Positions 17,026 through 25,646 of a stretch of 64,000 bases of DNA are shown here, one piece after another. The stretch covers positions 4,641,223-4,705,222 of the forward strand of contig JABTTV010000001.1 of assembly GCA_015075725.1 (NCBI GenBank), given 5' to 3'. Within the stretch, counting starts at the first letter, position 1; each line of letters opens with the position of its first letter. The DNA is from Anaerolineales bacterium. GTDB taxonomy: Bacteria; Chloroflexota; Anaerolineae; Anaerolineales; Villigracilaceae. The position numbers were made by a program, and so were the translations under genes. The notes beneath the pieces were generated by a model. That model searched no databases. It was not told the DNA's origin and saw only the letters and a program-made list of their open reading frames with translations.

Positions 17026-17031
17026 ATTATA
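17026..17031 (-). promoter_or_regulatory. -10 box of rimO at the island junction
   Basis: TATAAT on the minus strand, 17 bases before the GTG start, with the ribosome binding site between. RHS-coding similarity ends at about 17038, so the -35 region is made of RHS-derived sequence. Confidence 0.5.
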
Positions 17032-17037
17032 CAGGGA

Positions 17038-17414
17038 GACGCGTCGTTCGTCTCGCCTATGAAGCCGTGGGGAGTGGACGAAGTCCCAGCGGTGTAGGTC
17101 ACATTCCCATACGGATCATAACTCTTTGCAAGCGCAATATCTCCGCTGGCATAGGCAAGTTGACGCACGCTCCCCAAGGCGTCGCCGAGGAAATACTCGG
17201 TGACACTGCCGGTCTGCGAGATGCGACCGTTGCCGTAGAGGTAGGAATTCGTGCCGTCTTTCAGGACTTGAGTCAAGTCAGTATTAAGGTCGAGGACGTA
17301 TTGAGTCCCATTTTGGGTGAGGCGGTCGCCAAGTCCGTTGTAGGTGTAGGTCGTTGTCCATTTAGTGGAAATGAGCCGGTTGTCAGGATCATAGCTATAG
17401 GAATTTGGGCTATA
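17038..17414 (-). pseudogene. RHS core fragment (stub 6), no C-terminal domain
   Basis: An RHS/YD-repeat remnant of about 125 codons. It reads SYSYDPDNRL, YNGLGDRLTQ, YLYGNGRISQTGSVTEYFLG and SYDPYGNVTYTAG, then stops being RHS-like after GFIGETNDAS, exactly where rimO's promoter begins. A TGA precedes the first RHS codon (17415-17417) and there is no credible start. The frame stays open as far as 16665 inside rimO, but that part is antisense read-through, not protein. Bases 17098-17333 are identical to 18949-19184. It has lost the core end and tip, so it cannot make a functional protein. Confidence 0.85.
17098..17333. repeat. 236-bp exact repeat of RHS core (other copy 18949-19184)
   Basis: The two segments align without any difference at a constant offset of 1851 bases and diverge immediately outside. 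Both encode the YLYGNGRISQ to SYDPYGN part of the RHS core. Such exact identity between fragments that differ elsewhere suggests recent gene conversion or duplication. Confidence 0.88.
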
Positions 17415-18956
17415 TCATTCATTAAATCCAGACCATTGCAAAGTTGTACAACAAGTCCCCGGATTTTTTACATAATGCTCCTCCAGGATTTCAGGTGATG
17501 TATAAAGGATTGTGTCAATCAAAATTTTTGGTGACACGTTATTACCATCTATAATGCTTTCACATTCGTTGTAATCATTTTATCGCGAACAGTTACAGCT
17601 GCTCCCTTTTTTATCCATGTCACCGTGATTTCACATCTTCCGTATGGGCTTGGCCAAAAATAGATTAAATGATCAGGCGTTCCCAAACGCTCAACCGCAT
17701 TTTTAAGCGTGAGTTCAAACTTCACACCTATCAAATTTTTTATTAATTTACCGCCATAGAAGGTCAAGATACCACATGGGTATTTATTACTTTCTACGCA
17801 TTTGTATGAAATTTCGCTTGCCAAGGGGCCATTATTGAACAAGTAAGTCTCGTACTCATTAATACTATTACCATCGATGAAAGGCGATTGTTTCAAGGTA
17901 GATAAGGCATCCTCTTTTGTCGATTTATTTATTTCCAGTCCATACCAACAAGGCGGATCACAAATTTCACCAGTCAGGAAACTCCGATCAACTATCGGTA
18001 TTTTATTCGGAGTAGAAATTCGTGCAGAACAGCCGGTTAGCGCCAGAACAAATATAAAAATTAACCGTTTAATGAATAGAGTTAATTTTATCCTGTACAT
18101 ATTGTTTCCTTATCGATCCCAAAAAGTAACCTGGATGGTAATGCGGGTCACTATAATCTGCAAATGATTCAGCCCAATCCTCGCGAGCATTTGATCCCGC
18201 ATAGGTTCCTGGAGGAGCCTCTTGACCCTGGGTCGCGTCATAGTAACAAGCAGGAGTGGGGTATGGGGTGCAATAATAGGAACCAACCACTCTGGACATC
18301 TCAGAACTTAAACGAAATCCGGTGCGGATATCCCACACATGCCCAAATTCATGAATGGTTGTATAGTTTATATAGTTTCGATTTGTAATCCCATAGTTAA
18401 AATATACAATATGTAGGAACGGTAAAGTATGTGGTGTGTATTCCCCATCAAGATCCACGCGTCTTATTTTGACCGGTTGAAACCTCATTGCCGATCTAAA
18501 TTTTGTGATCCCACCCATCCCCTTGGCAGTGGCTCTTACACCATTAAAAACGTTATAAAACTCATCAGCGCTTCCCCAATTCCCTTCTTTCCACACACAT
18601 GTTGGCAGGGCTACCCCACTTGGCGCATACTGCTTGACATAGCCCCAGTCTTTTTCGATTTCTACCCCATATAGTACTCGTAATTTACCCCTGATAACAT
18701 CAGCAGTCCGCGCATCATGTCCCTCCGCAATATGACCTGTGGGATCAATACGGTTCACCGGATTCCCCTCCACATACATCCACCGGTTCAGCGACAGCGG
18801 ATTGATGTAATCCCCGCCCCACGTATCGCGTGACAGGAATCTCCCATCGCCGCTTGAGTAGTACCTTGCGCGGAGATAGGTCAGCCCTGAAGCATCCTGC
18901 TGTTCGCCTGTATACGCAAAGGGACTTGTCCCGTCCCCGCTGCTCAAAGTCACATT
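17243..18956. repeat. large duplicated cassette, copy A
   Basis: Matches 21656-23349 (copy B). It covers the RHS core end, metallopeptidase tip, lipoprotein gene, trailer and the start of the next RHS fragment. Copy A is 1714 bases and copy B 1694. The parts outside 22.0-22.95 kb match base for base wherever I compared them. In copy A both genes are intact. Confidence 0.9.
17549..18100 (-). CDS. lipoprotein paired with metallopeptidase tip (putative immunity protein C)
   Basis: 183 residues. A lipoprotein signal peptide ends in LALTGC. The mature protein has FLTGEICDPPCWYGLE, which closely parallels LFTGIPCSAPCWQGLE of the lipoprotein at 23907-24626, and later LTLKNAVERLGTPDHL, a BamE/SmpA-like pattern. 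Its start lies 32 bases inside the end of the upstream tip gene, a coupling typical of toxin/immunity pairs. I infer that it protects the producer against the HExxH tip outside the membrane. A related family of Cys-containing lipoproteins may occur outside RHS loci, in which case this role would be wrong. Coding sequence is AT-richer than flanking housekeeping genes. Confidence 0.62.
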   Translation of the reverse strand: MYRIKLTLFIKRLIFIFVLALTGCSARISTPNKIPIVDRSFLTGEICDPPCWYGLEINKSTKEDALSTLKQSPFIDGNSINEYETYLFNNGPLASEISYKCVESNKYPCGILTFYGGKLIKNLIGVKFELTLKNAVERLGTPDHLIYFWPSPYGRCEITVTWIKKGAAVTVRDKMITTNVKAL

Positions 18957-19403
18957 CCCATACGGATCATAACTCTTTGCAAGCGCAATATCTCCGCTGG
19001 CATAGGCAAGTTGACGCACGCTCCCCAAGGCGTCGCCGAGGAAATACTCGGTGACACTGCCGGTCTGCGAGATGCGACCGTTGCCGTAGAGGTAGGAATT
19101 CGTGCCGTCTTTCAGGACTTGAGTCAAGTCAGTATTAAGGTCGAGGACGTATTGAGTCCCATTTTGGGTGAGGCGGTCGCCAAGCCCGTTGTAGGTGTAG
19201 GTTTCCGTGCCGTTGACCGAGATCAGCCGATTGGCGGAATCATAGACGTAGGTGTTCACGCCGTCACTGAGTAAATTCCCATTGTCGTCGAAGGTGTAAT
19301 TGACTGCGTTCACGCTGGATAGGCGGTCGGCATCATCGTAGACAGAATTCGTTGTGGACAGCAAGTCATTGACAAAACTTTCCTGAGACAGCCTGTTCCC
19401 CAC
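18069..19403 (-). CDS. RHS core fragment with HExxH metallopeptidase tip (cassette 5)
   Basis: 444 residues if started at a GTG at 19403. The RHS frame is open back to 19463, right after a TGA and 5 bases from the stop of the upstream propeller gene. Residues 1-222 are YD-repeat and RHS core (YTFDDNGNLL, YNGLGDRLTQ, YDPYGN, ARYYSSGDGRFLSRDTWGG, NRWMYVEGNPVN, DPTG). From 223 the sequence is unrelated to core: KDWGY, then HEFGH at 351-355 (zinc-binding HExxH) and REDWAESFA at 407-415, a plausible source of the third ligand. There is no signal peptide or N-terminal RHS body, so on its own it is an orphan tip. The lipoprotein gene overlaps its end. Confidence 0.78.
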   Translation of the reverse strand: MGNRLSQESFVNDLLSTTNSVYDDADRLSSVNAVNYTFDDNGNLLSDGVNTYVYDSANRLISVNGTETYTYNGLGDRLTQNGTQYVLDLNTDLTQVLKDGTNSYLYGNGRISQTGSVTEYFLGDALGSVRQLAYASGDIALAKSYDPYGNVTLSSGDGTSPFAYTGEQQDASGLTYLRARYYSSGDGRFLSRDTWGGDYINPLSLNRWMYVEGNPVNRIDPTGHIAEGHDARTADVIRGKLRVLYGVEIEKDWGYVKQYAPSGVALPTCVWKEGNWGSADEFYNVFNGVRATAKGMGGITKFRSAMRFQPVKIRRVDLDGEYTPHTLPFLHIVYFNYGITNRNYINYTTIHEFGHVWDIRTGFRLSSEMSRVVGSYYCTPYPTPACYYDATQGQEAPPGTYAGSNAREDWAESFADYSDPHYHPGYFLGSIRKQYVQDKINSIH

Positions 19404-19468
19404 AGCGTCGTAGGCATAGTGGCTGTAAAAACTGAATAAGTTTGTGCCTTTACCATGGATTTCTCAAA

Positions 19469-20482
19469 TCATTGTTTCAATAATAATCCAAAAGTTTGCC
19501 CGCTATCAGCAAAATAAACAATTATTACGCCACCACTGTACCCTACCTTGCCATAAGTCAAATCATCGTTCTCAATGTTAGTGGAAAAATCGATCTCGCG
19601 CAAGATAGCACCGGACAGCAAGTCAATAACTACAAGAGAAATATCCTCTCTCAATACATATGCTCGCATTGACTGGAAGTCAAGAGCAACATTTGAAATA
19701 TAAATTTCTCGGCTACACCAATTTTGATACCCGTTTTCTAAACTTAGGGAGCATATTCCATTATTTGGCATACTGACAACTAATGTATGATCTCCTGCTT
19801 TTTGCGGCGCCCTTTCTTCACCCACAAAAAATGGATCGCCTTGTTTCCATAATACCCTCCCAGTCCGATCATCGACTGCTTCAACTTCATAGTCGCCCAG
19901 TTTTCTGAATAAAATATTCTCCACCGTCCACAATGTTTTTTCTTTATTAGTCTTGGATAAAATGGCTCCTGTCGAAGGGTCAATCTGATATATGTAATCT
20001 CCATAATAAACTCTTAGAATTTCACCATCAATCTGAAGAATTACATCCACATGTCCATCGCCTAAAAAAATCGTCCACACTAGCTCACCGGATGTCAAGT
20101 TGTATGCGTCTACCGCCACGCTATTAGGCAAAAATATCATATTTTCATACACAACCAACCCCCTTGCCCCTGGGCGGGTAGAAGGGCGATTTGTTTTCCA
20201 TACTGTTTTTCTGGTCAACAGATCGTAGGCAATAAGTTCATCTCCATCTGCTGTTACAGCAAGCAGCATATTTCCACTAGCGATCATTTGATCTGATAAT
20301 TCGTCATTTGACCATATTACTGTTGCATTTGTTTCGGTTGGATTTATTGTGTGCAGTATTTTGGGGTGATTAATCTTCTCGACCAAAATTTGAATCACAA
20401 TCATCACAGAAACAATAACAATCAATAATGCTATAGGGGCGCTTCGCCTGGATAACCAGATGAAAAATTGGTTTAATCGCAT
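19469..20482 (-). CDS. membrane-anchored PQQ-like beta-propeller (partner of cassette 4)
   Basis: 337 residues from ATG 20482, with GAGGATGAT upstream; a longer frame to 20701 runs into the tip gene and is unlikely. One N-terminal membrane anchor (SAPIALLIVIVSVMIVIQILV) follows a short basic segment. The rest has repeated PQQ-propeller blades (LIAYDLLTRKTVWKTNRP, VDAYNLTSGELVWTIFLGDG, IYQIDPSTGAIL, VEAVDDRTGRVLWKQGD). It follows the Gly-rich RHS tip at 20523 by 40 bases and holds the position of an immunity gene, but a propeller of this sort is not a known immunity fold, so its role is open. Its stop codon is 5 bases from the next RHS fragment. Confidence 0.75.
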   Translation of the reverse strand: MRLNQFFIWLSRRSAPIALLIVIVSVMIVIQILVEKINHPKILHTINPTETNATVIWSNDELSDQMIASGNMLLAVTADGDELIAYDLLTRKTVWKTNRPSTRPGARGLVVYENMIFLPNSVAVDAYNLTSGELVWTIFLGDGHVDVILQIDGEILRVYYGDYIYQIDPSTGAILSKTNKEKTLWTVENILFRKLGDYEVEAVDDRTGRVLWKQGDPFFVGEERAPQKAGDHTLVVSMPNNGICSLSLENGYQNWCSREIYISNVALDFQSMRAYVLREDISLVVIDLLSGAILREIDFSTNIENDDLTYGKVGYSGGVIIVYFADSGQTFGLLLKQ

Positions 20483-20522
20483 ATCATCCTCATGCGCAAG
20501 TCGTTTTTCGTTATTCAAATAT

Positions 20523-21689
20523 TTATGGCGTAATCCAAGGTACGGGAATTTCAAACGGATCGGGCGAGGGTGGGAATGGTGGCGGCATGGTCGGCGCGGG
20601 ATGGGGTGTATCTGTAGGTTTTGGCGGCCCATAAGGTTTCTGTGGCTTTGGGCAAGTGAAGGGATTTCGGACATGAAAATCCTCATAACGCTTAGCGGCA
20701 AGCAATGCCAGTCCTATTTGACCATTCCTTGCGCTCGCAAATAGCATTGATGCGCTGGAAAAGATACCTAGAGCGGGAGAACGGCTCCCTGAGAGAATAT
20801 CAGAGATCAACCTCCCGCGATTCACATATCCATCTTTATCTGCATAATAATCAATAGACCCACGCATTGTGTAATTACTCTCAAATCCCGTCCCATCTAT
20901 TGGCAAGTGACCAAATCCCAGCGACACATATAAAAATGCTCCTTTTATGCTCCAATCACGGTTATGGAAATACCCGCCTCCACCTTGCAACCCTCCTATT
21001 AAAGGTATACAAGCAATGCACGAATCACCATAGCCGCCTATTGATAGTCCCGAGTAATCACTATTTATGAATGTACTTCTTTTATTCGTATCATAACGGA
21101 AACCTTCAACACCTCCAGTATAAATCGTTCCCCCCCAAGATTCTAACAAGAATCCCCCAACTACGCCTGTATACGTAAATCTTGCCCTAGACATGGTTGC
21201 GTAATCGTAAACAATTTCCACTCCTTCAATATATCCATTGCCAACTCCGCCGCCCCATGAACGCCCTTCAATATAACCTAAGCTCAAGGGGGCTCGACCC
21301 GTCGGATCCACCAAATTGACCGGATTCCCCTCCACATACATCCACCGGTTCAGCGACAGCGGATTGATGTAATCCCCGCCCCACGTATCGCGTGACAGGA
21401 ATCTCCCATCACAGCTTGAGTAATACCTTGCGCGGAGATAGGTCAGCCCCGAAGCATCCTGCTGTTCGTCCGTATACGCAAACGGACTTGTCCCATTACC
21501 GCTGCTCAAAGTCACTGTCCCATAGGGATCGTAATTCTTTGCAAGGGTAATTTCTCCGCTGGCGTCGGTCAACTGGCGCACGCTCCCCAACGCATCGCCC
21601 AGGAAATACTCAGTGACACTGCCGGTCTGTGATATGCGTCCATTGCCGTAGAGGAAGGAATTCGTGCCGTCTTTCAGGACTTGAGTCAA
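20523..21689 (-). CDS. RHS core fragment with glycine-rich tip (cassette 4)
   Basis: 388 residues from a TTG at 21689; RHS coding is open back to 21827, preceded by a TGA and no real start. Residues 1-130 are RHS core (YLGDALGS-type segment, YDPYGTVTLSSG, GRFLSRDTWGG, NRWMYVEGNPVN, DPTG). The tip from about 131 is new: GRSWGGGVGNGYIEG, GGFLLESWGGTIYTGG, GGLQGGGGYFHNRDW and SLGFGH suggest a beta-rich, glycine-patterned domain, perhaps pore- or barrel-like. A proline-rich tail (PPKPTDTPHPAPTMPPP) ends the protein. One core residue differs from the other fragments (YYSSCDGRF for YYSSGDGRF). No known toxin family is recognised. The following propeller gene is its likely partner. Confidence 0.72.
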   Translation of the reverse strand: MTQVLKDGTNSFLYGNGRISQTGSVTEYFLGDALGSVRQLTDASGEITLAKNYDPYGTVTLSSGNGTSPFAYTDEQQDASGLTYLRARYYSSCDGRFLSRDTWGGDYINPLSLNRWMYVEGNPVNLVDPTGRAPLSLGYIEGRSWGGGVGNGYIEGVEIVYDYATMSRARFTYTGVVGGFLLESWGGTIYTGGVEGFRYDTNKRSTFINSDYSGLSIGGYGDSCIACIPLIGGLQGGGGYFHNRDWSIKGAFLYVSLGFGHLPIDGTGFESNYTMRGSIDYYADKDGYVNRGRLISDILSGSRSPALGIFSSASMLFASARNGQIGLALLAAKRYEDFHVRNPFTCPKPQKPYGPPKPTDTPHPAPTMPPPFPPSPDPFEIPVPWITP

Positions 21690-23349
21690 GTCAGTATTAA
21701 GGTCGAGGACGTATTGAGTCCCATTTTGGGTGAGGCGGTCGCCAAGTCCGTTGTAGGTGTAGGTCGTTGTCCATTTAGTGGAAATGAGCCGGTTGTCAGG
21801 ATCATAGCTATAGGAATTTGGGCTATATCATTCATTAAATCCAGACCATTGCAAAGTTGTACAACAAGTCCCCGGATTTTTTACATAATGCTCCTCCAGG
21901 ATTTCAGGTGATGTATAAAGGATTGTGTCAATCAAAATTTTTGGTGACACGTTATTACCATCTATAATGCTTTCACATTCGTTGTAATCATTTTATCGCG
22001 AACAGTTACAGCTGCTCCTTTTTATCCATGTCACCGTGATTTCACATCTTCCGTATGGGCTTGGTAAAATAGATTAAATGATCAGGCGTTCCCAAACGCT
22101 CAACCGCATTTTAAGCGTGAGTTCAAACTTCAACCTATCAAATTTTTATTAATTTACCGCCATAGAAGGTCAAGATACCACATGGGTATTTATTACTTTC
22201 TACGCATTTGTATGAAATTTCGCTTGCCAGGGGCATTATTGAACAAGTAAGTCTCGTACTCATTAATACTATTACCATCGATGAAAGGCGATTGTTTCAA
22301 GGTAGATAAGGCATCCTCTTTTGTCGATTTATTTATTTCCAGTCCATACCAACAAGGCGGATCACAAATTTCACCAGTCAGGAAACTCCGATCAACTATC
22401 GGTATTTTATTCGGGTAGAAATTCGTGCAGAACAGCCGGTTAGCGCCAGAACAAATATAAAATTAACCGTTTAATGAATAGAGTTAATTTTTATCCTGTA
22501 CATATTGTTTCCTTATCGATCCCAAAAGTAACACGGATGGTAATGCGGGTCACTATAATCTGCAAATGATTCAGCCCAATCCTCGCGAGCATTTGATCCC
22601 GCATAGGTTCTGGAGGGCCTCTTGACCCCGGTCGCGTCATAGTAACAAGCAGGAGTGGGTATGGGGTGCAATAATAGGAACCAACCACTCTGGACATCTC
22701 AGAACTTAAACGAAATCCGGTGCGGATATCCACACATGCCCAAATTCATGAATGGTTGTATAGTTTATATAGTTTCGATTTGTAATCCCATAGTTAAATA
22801 TACAATATGTAGGAACGGTAAAGTATGTGGTGTGTATTCCCATCAAGATCCACGCGTCTTATTTTGACCGGTTGAAACCTCATTGCCGATCTAAATTTTG
22901 TGATCCCACCCATCCCTTGGCAGTGGCTCTTACACCATTAAAACGTTATAAAACTCATCAGCGCTTCCCCAATTCCCTTCTTTCCACACACATGTTGGCA
23001 GGGCTACCCCACTTGGCGCATACTGCTTGACATAGCCCCAGTCTTTTTCGATTTCTACCCCATATAGTACTCGTAATTTACCCCTGATAACATCAGCAGT
23101 CCGCGCATCATGTCCCTCCGCAATATGACCTGTGGGATCAATACGGTTCACCGGATTCCCCTCCACATACATCCACCGGTTCAGCGACAGCGGATTGATG
23201 TAATCCCCGCCCCACGTATCGCGTGACAGGAATCTCCCATCGCCGCTTGAGTAGTACCTTGCGCGGAGATAGGTCAGCCCTGAAGCATCCTGCTGTTCGC
23301 CTGTATACGCAAAGGGACTTGTCCCGTCCCCGCTGCTCAAAGTCACATT
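21656..23349. repeat. large duplicated cassette, copy B (with many one-base gaps)
   Basis: Second copy of 17243-18956. Between about 22010 and 22945 it is 20 bases shorter in total: by eye 21 single-base losses and one gain, nearly all in homopolymer runs of C, T, A or G (examples: CCCTTTTTT to CCTTTTT, GGGG to GGG, AAAAA to AAAA), with a few substitutions next to them. On either side the copies match exactly. The gaps break both genes in this copy. Confidence 0.9.
21962..22503 (-). pseudogene. frameshifted copy of the putative immunity lipoprotein C
   Basis: Corresponds to 17549-18100 base for base except for about ten one-base losses and one gain that destroy the reading frame in several places. 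The start ATG (22503) and the trailer to the next RHS fragment are unchanged. If the gaps are sequencing errors, this is an intact second copy of the lipoprotein gene; if real, it is dead. Confidence 0.8.
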
Positions 23350-23938
23350 TCCATAAGGATTATAACTCTTCGCAAGCGTAATTTCTCCGTTGGGGTCGGT
23401 CAGTTGACGCACGCTCCCCAAAGCATCGCCCAGGAAATACTCGGTGACACTGCCGGTCTGTGATATGCGTCCATTGCCGTAAAGATATGAATTTGTTCTG
23501 TCGCTGAGGACTTGGGTCAAGCCAGCGTTGAGATCGAGGACGTATTGAGTCCCATTTTGTGTGAGACGGTCGCCAAGCCCGTTGTAGGTGTAGGTTTCCG
23601 TGCCGTTGACCGAGATCAGCCGATTGGCGGAATCATAGACGTAGGTGTTCACGCCGTCCCTGAGCAGATTCCCGTTGTCGTCGAATGTGTAATTGACTCC
23701 ATTCACGCTTGTGAGTCTATTCGCGACATCATACTGATAACTGGTTTTCTTCCGTCATTCTGTTCCCCACTGCGTCGTAGGAGTAGTGATAGTAGTCACC
23801 GGTCGAATAGTCCGCGGCGTTGAGACGGTTTAACGGATCGTAGATGTAGTCAATCGTCACGGTTTGAAGAGTCTGCTGTGGATTGGAGGGAGAATATCCT
23901 ATGATGCTACTTATCTGGGCCTGCTCCTGTAAATTCAA
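22471..23938 (-). pseudogene. frameshifted RHS fragment with metallopeptidase tip (cassette 3)
   Basis: The RHS part starts within the end of the upstream lipoprotein gene (23907) and reads TLQTVTIDYIYDPLNRLNAAD and YSYDAVGNRMTEENQ. A frameshift near 23735 separates it from YQYDVANRLTSVN and the core ending NRWMYVEGNPVNRIDPTG. The tip repeats cassette 5 up to GNWGSADEFYNV, where a lost A near 22940 shifts the frame; the HEFGH segment survives in another frame (about 22733). The 23735 frameshift lies outside the duplicated block, so it is independent of the homopolymer gaps. As it stands the gene is broken. Confidence 0.82.
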
Positions 23939-24626
23939 AAAACTTGCTGGATATTGACGACAAGTAGGCGTTTAGTTCCGCTTCTGATAAATATCTTGCT
24001 TCTAAAATTAATAAATTTGAAGGTGCCCTCCCTTCTTCGTCCACGATATAACAATACTTCTCCGCTTGCTCAAGATCTTCGAATCTTGAGGCAAGAACCA
24101 AGCGGCTATTCATCCACACTAAGTAAACTTCACACATGACCCTTTCCGAGCCAAGGTTGCCAAATCCTATGTAATCTGGTTCTCCTAAAAATTTAACTAC
24201 TTCATCTTGCGTAATTTTGTAATTGAAGCCAACTACAATTTTAGTGAGAATATCATCTATAACAGCCAGTGTTAGGCAAATTTGGTTAGAATTGATACAG
24301 TTTGCCTCAATCAACACCCCAGGAGCGGACGCGCTGAAATCATAGTTCGGCATTGACACTTGAAATATTTGTATTTCTTTGTGGTCAATGAAAGTTAGTG
24401 TTGGTAGAATTGAGGTTACATCACTCTCGCTCGATTCGCCAACCTCAAGCCCCTGCCAACACGGCGCCGAACAGGGAATTCCGGTAAAGAGGCTTTTATC
24501 CATTTGCTCGGGTGAAGGCGTTATCACGGAAGCGGGGGTGGGTGTAGAGCCTATACATCCAAAAAGTAAGGCTCCTAATACGCCCGTAATTGCAATTCGG
24601 TAAATTGCCCAATCTCGTATCATCAT
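23907..24626 (-). CDS. lipoprotein paired with metallopeptidase tip (putative immunity protein B)
   Basis: 239 residues. The signal peptide ends in GALLFGC, followed by a Ser/Thr/Pro stretch (STPTPASVITPSPE). LFTGIPCSAPCWQGLEVGES matches the lipoprotein at 17549-18100, and KITQDEVVKFLGEPDYIGFG matches its BamE-like segment; four or more cysteines are shared. It starts 15 bases after the stop of an HExxH tip gene that is itself a homologue of the tip paired with lipoprotein C. Tip and lipoprotein thus appear to have diverged together, which supports a dedicated pair. The RHS fragment of cassette 3 begins inside its last codons. Confidence 0.64.
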   Translation of the reverse strand: MMIRDWAIYRIAITGVLGALLFGCIGSTPTPASVITPSPEQMDKSLFTGIPCSAPCWQGLEVGESSESDVTSILPTLTFIDHKEIQIFQVSMPNYDFSASAPGVLIEANCINSNQICLTLAVIDDILTKIVVGFNYKITQDEVVKFLGEPDYIGFGNLGSERVMCEVYLVWMNSRLVLASRFEDLEQAEKYCYIVDEEGRAPSNLLILEARYLSEAELNAYLSSISSKFFEFTGAGPDK

Positions 24627-24641
24627 GTATTCCCTGTATGC

Positions 24642-25646
24642 TTATTGAGAACACTTATTACCATTGAGCAATCCTTCAATATAACCCTTGCGAGTCGGAT
24701 AATTTTTCAGAGATGGAACGCCCTTAAAGTTTGGATATACACAGATCGCAAAACTGTCAGCAAAATCCTCTCTTGGGCCAGTTTGCCCATACGGGGTGGG
24801 TGGCAATTCTCCGCGATTGTTGAATTTAAAACATGAGGAATCGAAGTCGTTATTACAATAGATGTCAAATGACTTCGTGCGAGAATTCATCTCCTTGCTC
24901 AACTTGAAAACAGGAAATTGTCGCGTATCCCAAACATGAGCAAGTTCATGCGTAATTATTGCTCCCGCTACCATTTTCCCATGATAATAGGTGTCGTTAT
25001 AAATTTTCACATCTAAAATTGTCCATGCGGCAGCGCCACGGGGATGTTTATCTTCCGCCATGCGTACAAACTTGATGGGTCTTCCCCTTAATGCTACCCA
25101 GAATCTTCCTATTCCTCCCAATTTCTTAGCCATTGCTCCAACACCGTCAAGTGTCCATTCAAGCTCACGCACATTTCGCCAATTTCCTTCCTGCCATTCG
25201 CATCGGTAGGTGGTTGGCTGATATCTGGAAGATTTGGGGTTGGGAATAGGAATTAGTTTATAACCCCAATCTTTCACAACATAAACGTTATATGACTTTA
25301 GCTTCTCCACAATCAAATCGGCTTTTCTAGCTTGCATTCCTTCGGAAATATGCCCAGTTGGGTCCACAAAATTGACCGGATTCCCCTCCACATACCCCCA
25401 CCGGTTCAGGGACAAGGGACGGTTGTAATCCCCGCCCCACGTATCCCGTGACAGGAACCTCCCATCGCCGCTTGAGTAATACCTTGCGCGGAGATAGGTC
25501 AGCCCCGAAGCGTCCTGCTGTTCGCCCGTATATGCAAATGGACTTGTCCCGCTGCCGCTGCTCAAAGTCACTGTGCCATAAGGATCGTAACTCTTGGCAA
25601 GCGTAATTTCTCCGCTGGCATCGGTCAGTTGACGCACGCTTCCCAA
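24642..25646 (-). CDS. RHS core fragment with HExxH metallopeptidase tip (cassette 2)
   Basis: 334 residues from the ATG at 25646, which is internal to the RHS core. RHS similarity continues back to 25836, just 4 bases from the stop of the upstream lipoprotein, but with a frameshift (VNDLPSTVHSV in one frame, then YEAANRLYDING in another) and an internal deletion that fuses DGANTY to YLYGNG. The core ends at NRWGYVEGNPVNFVDPTG (residue 98). The tip contains KDWGY, HELAH at 233-237 and REDFADSFA at 292-300, the same layout as cassette 5 at clearly lower identity. I infer a zinc endopeptidase-like domain. Without an N-terminus it would need recombination into a full-length RHS gene to be delivered. 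Confidence 0.78.
   Translation of the reverse strand: MGSVRQLTDASGEITLAKSYDPYGTVTLSSGSGTSPFAYTGEQQDASGLTYLRARYYSSGDGRFLSRDTWGGDYNRPLSLNRWGYVEGNPVNFVDPTGHISEGMQARKADLIVEKLKSYNVYVVKDWGYKLIPIPNPKSSRYQPTTYRCEWQEGNWRNVRELEWTLDGVGAMAKKLGGIGRFWVALRGRPIKFVRMAEDKHPRGAAAWTILDVKIYNDTYYHGKMVAGAIITHELAHVWDTRQFPVFKLSKEMNSRTKSFDIYCNNDFDSSCFKFNNRGELPPTPYGQTGPREDFADSFAICVYPNFKGVPSLKNYPTRKGYIEGLLNGNKCSQ

Noticed and set aside
16665..17037. Continuation of the RHS frame into rimO as a 203-residue protein
   Set aside because: After about 17038 the residues no longer resemble RHS, and the stretch lies in another frame of the well-supported rimO gene.
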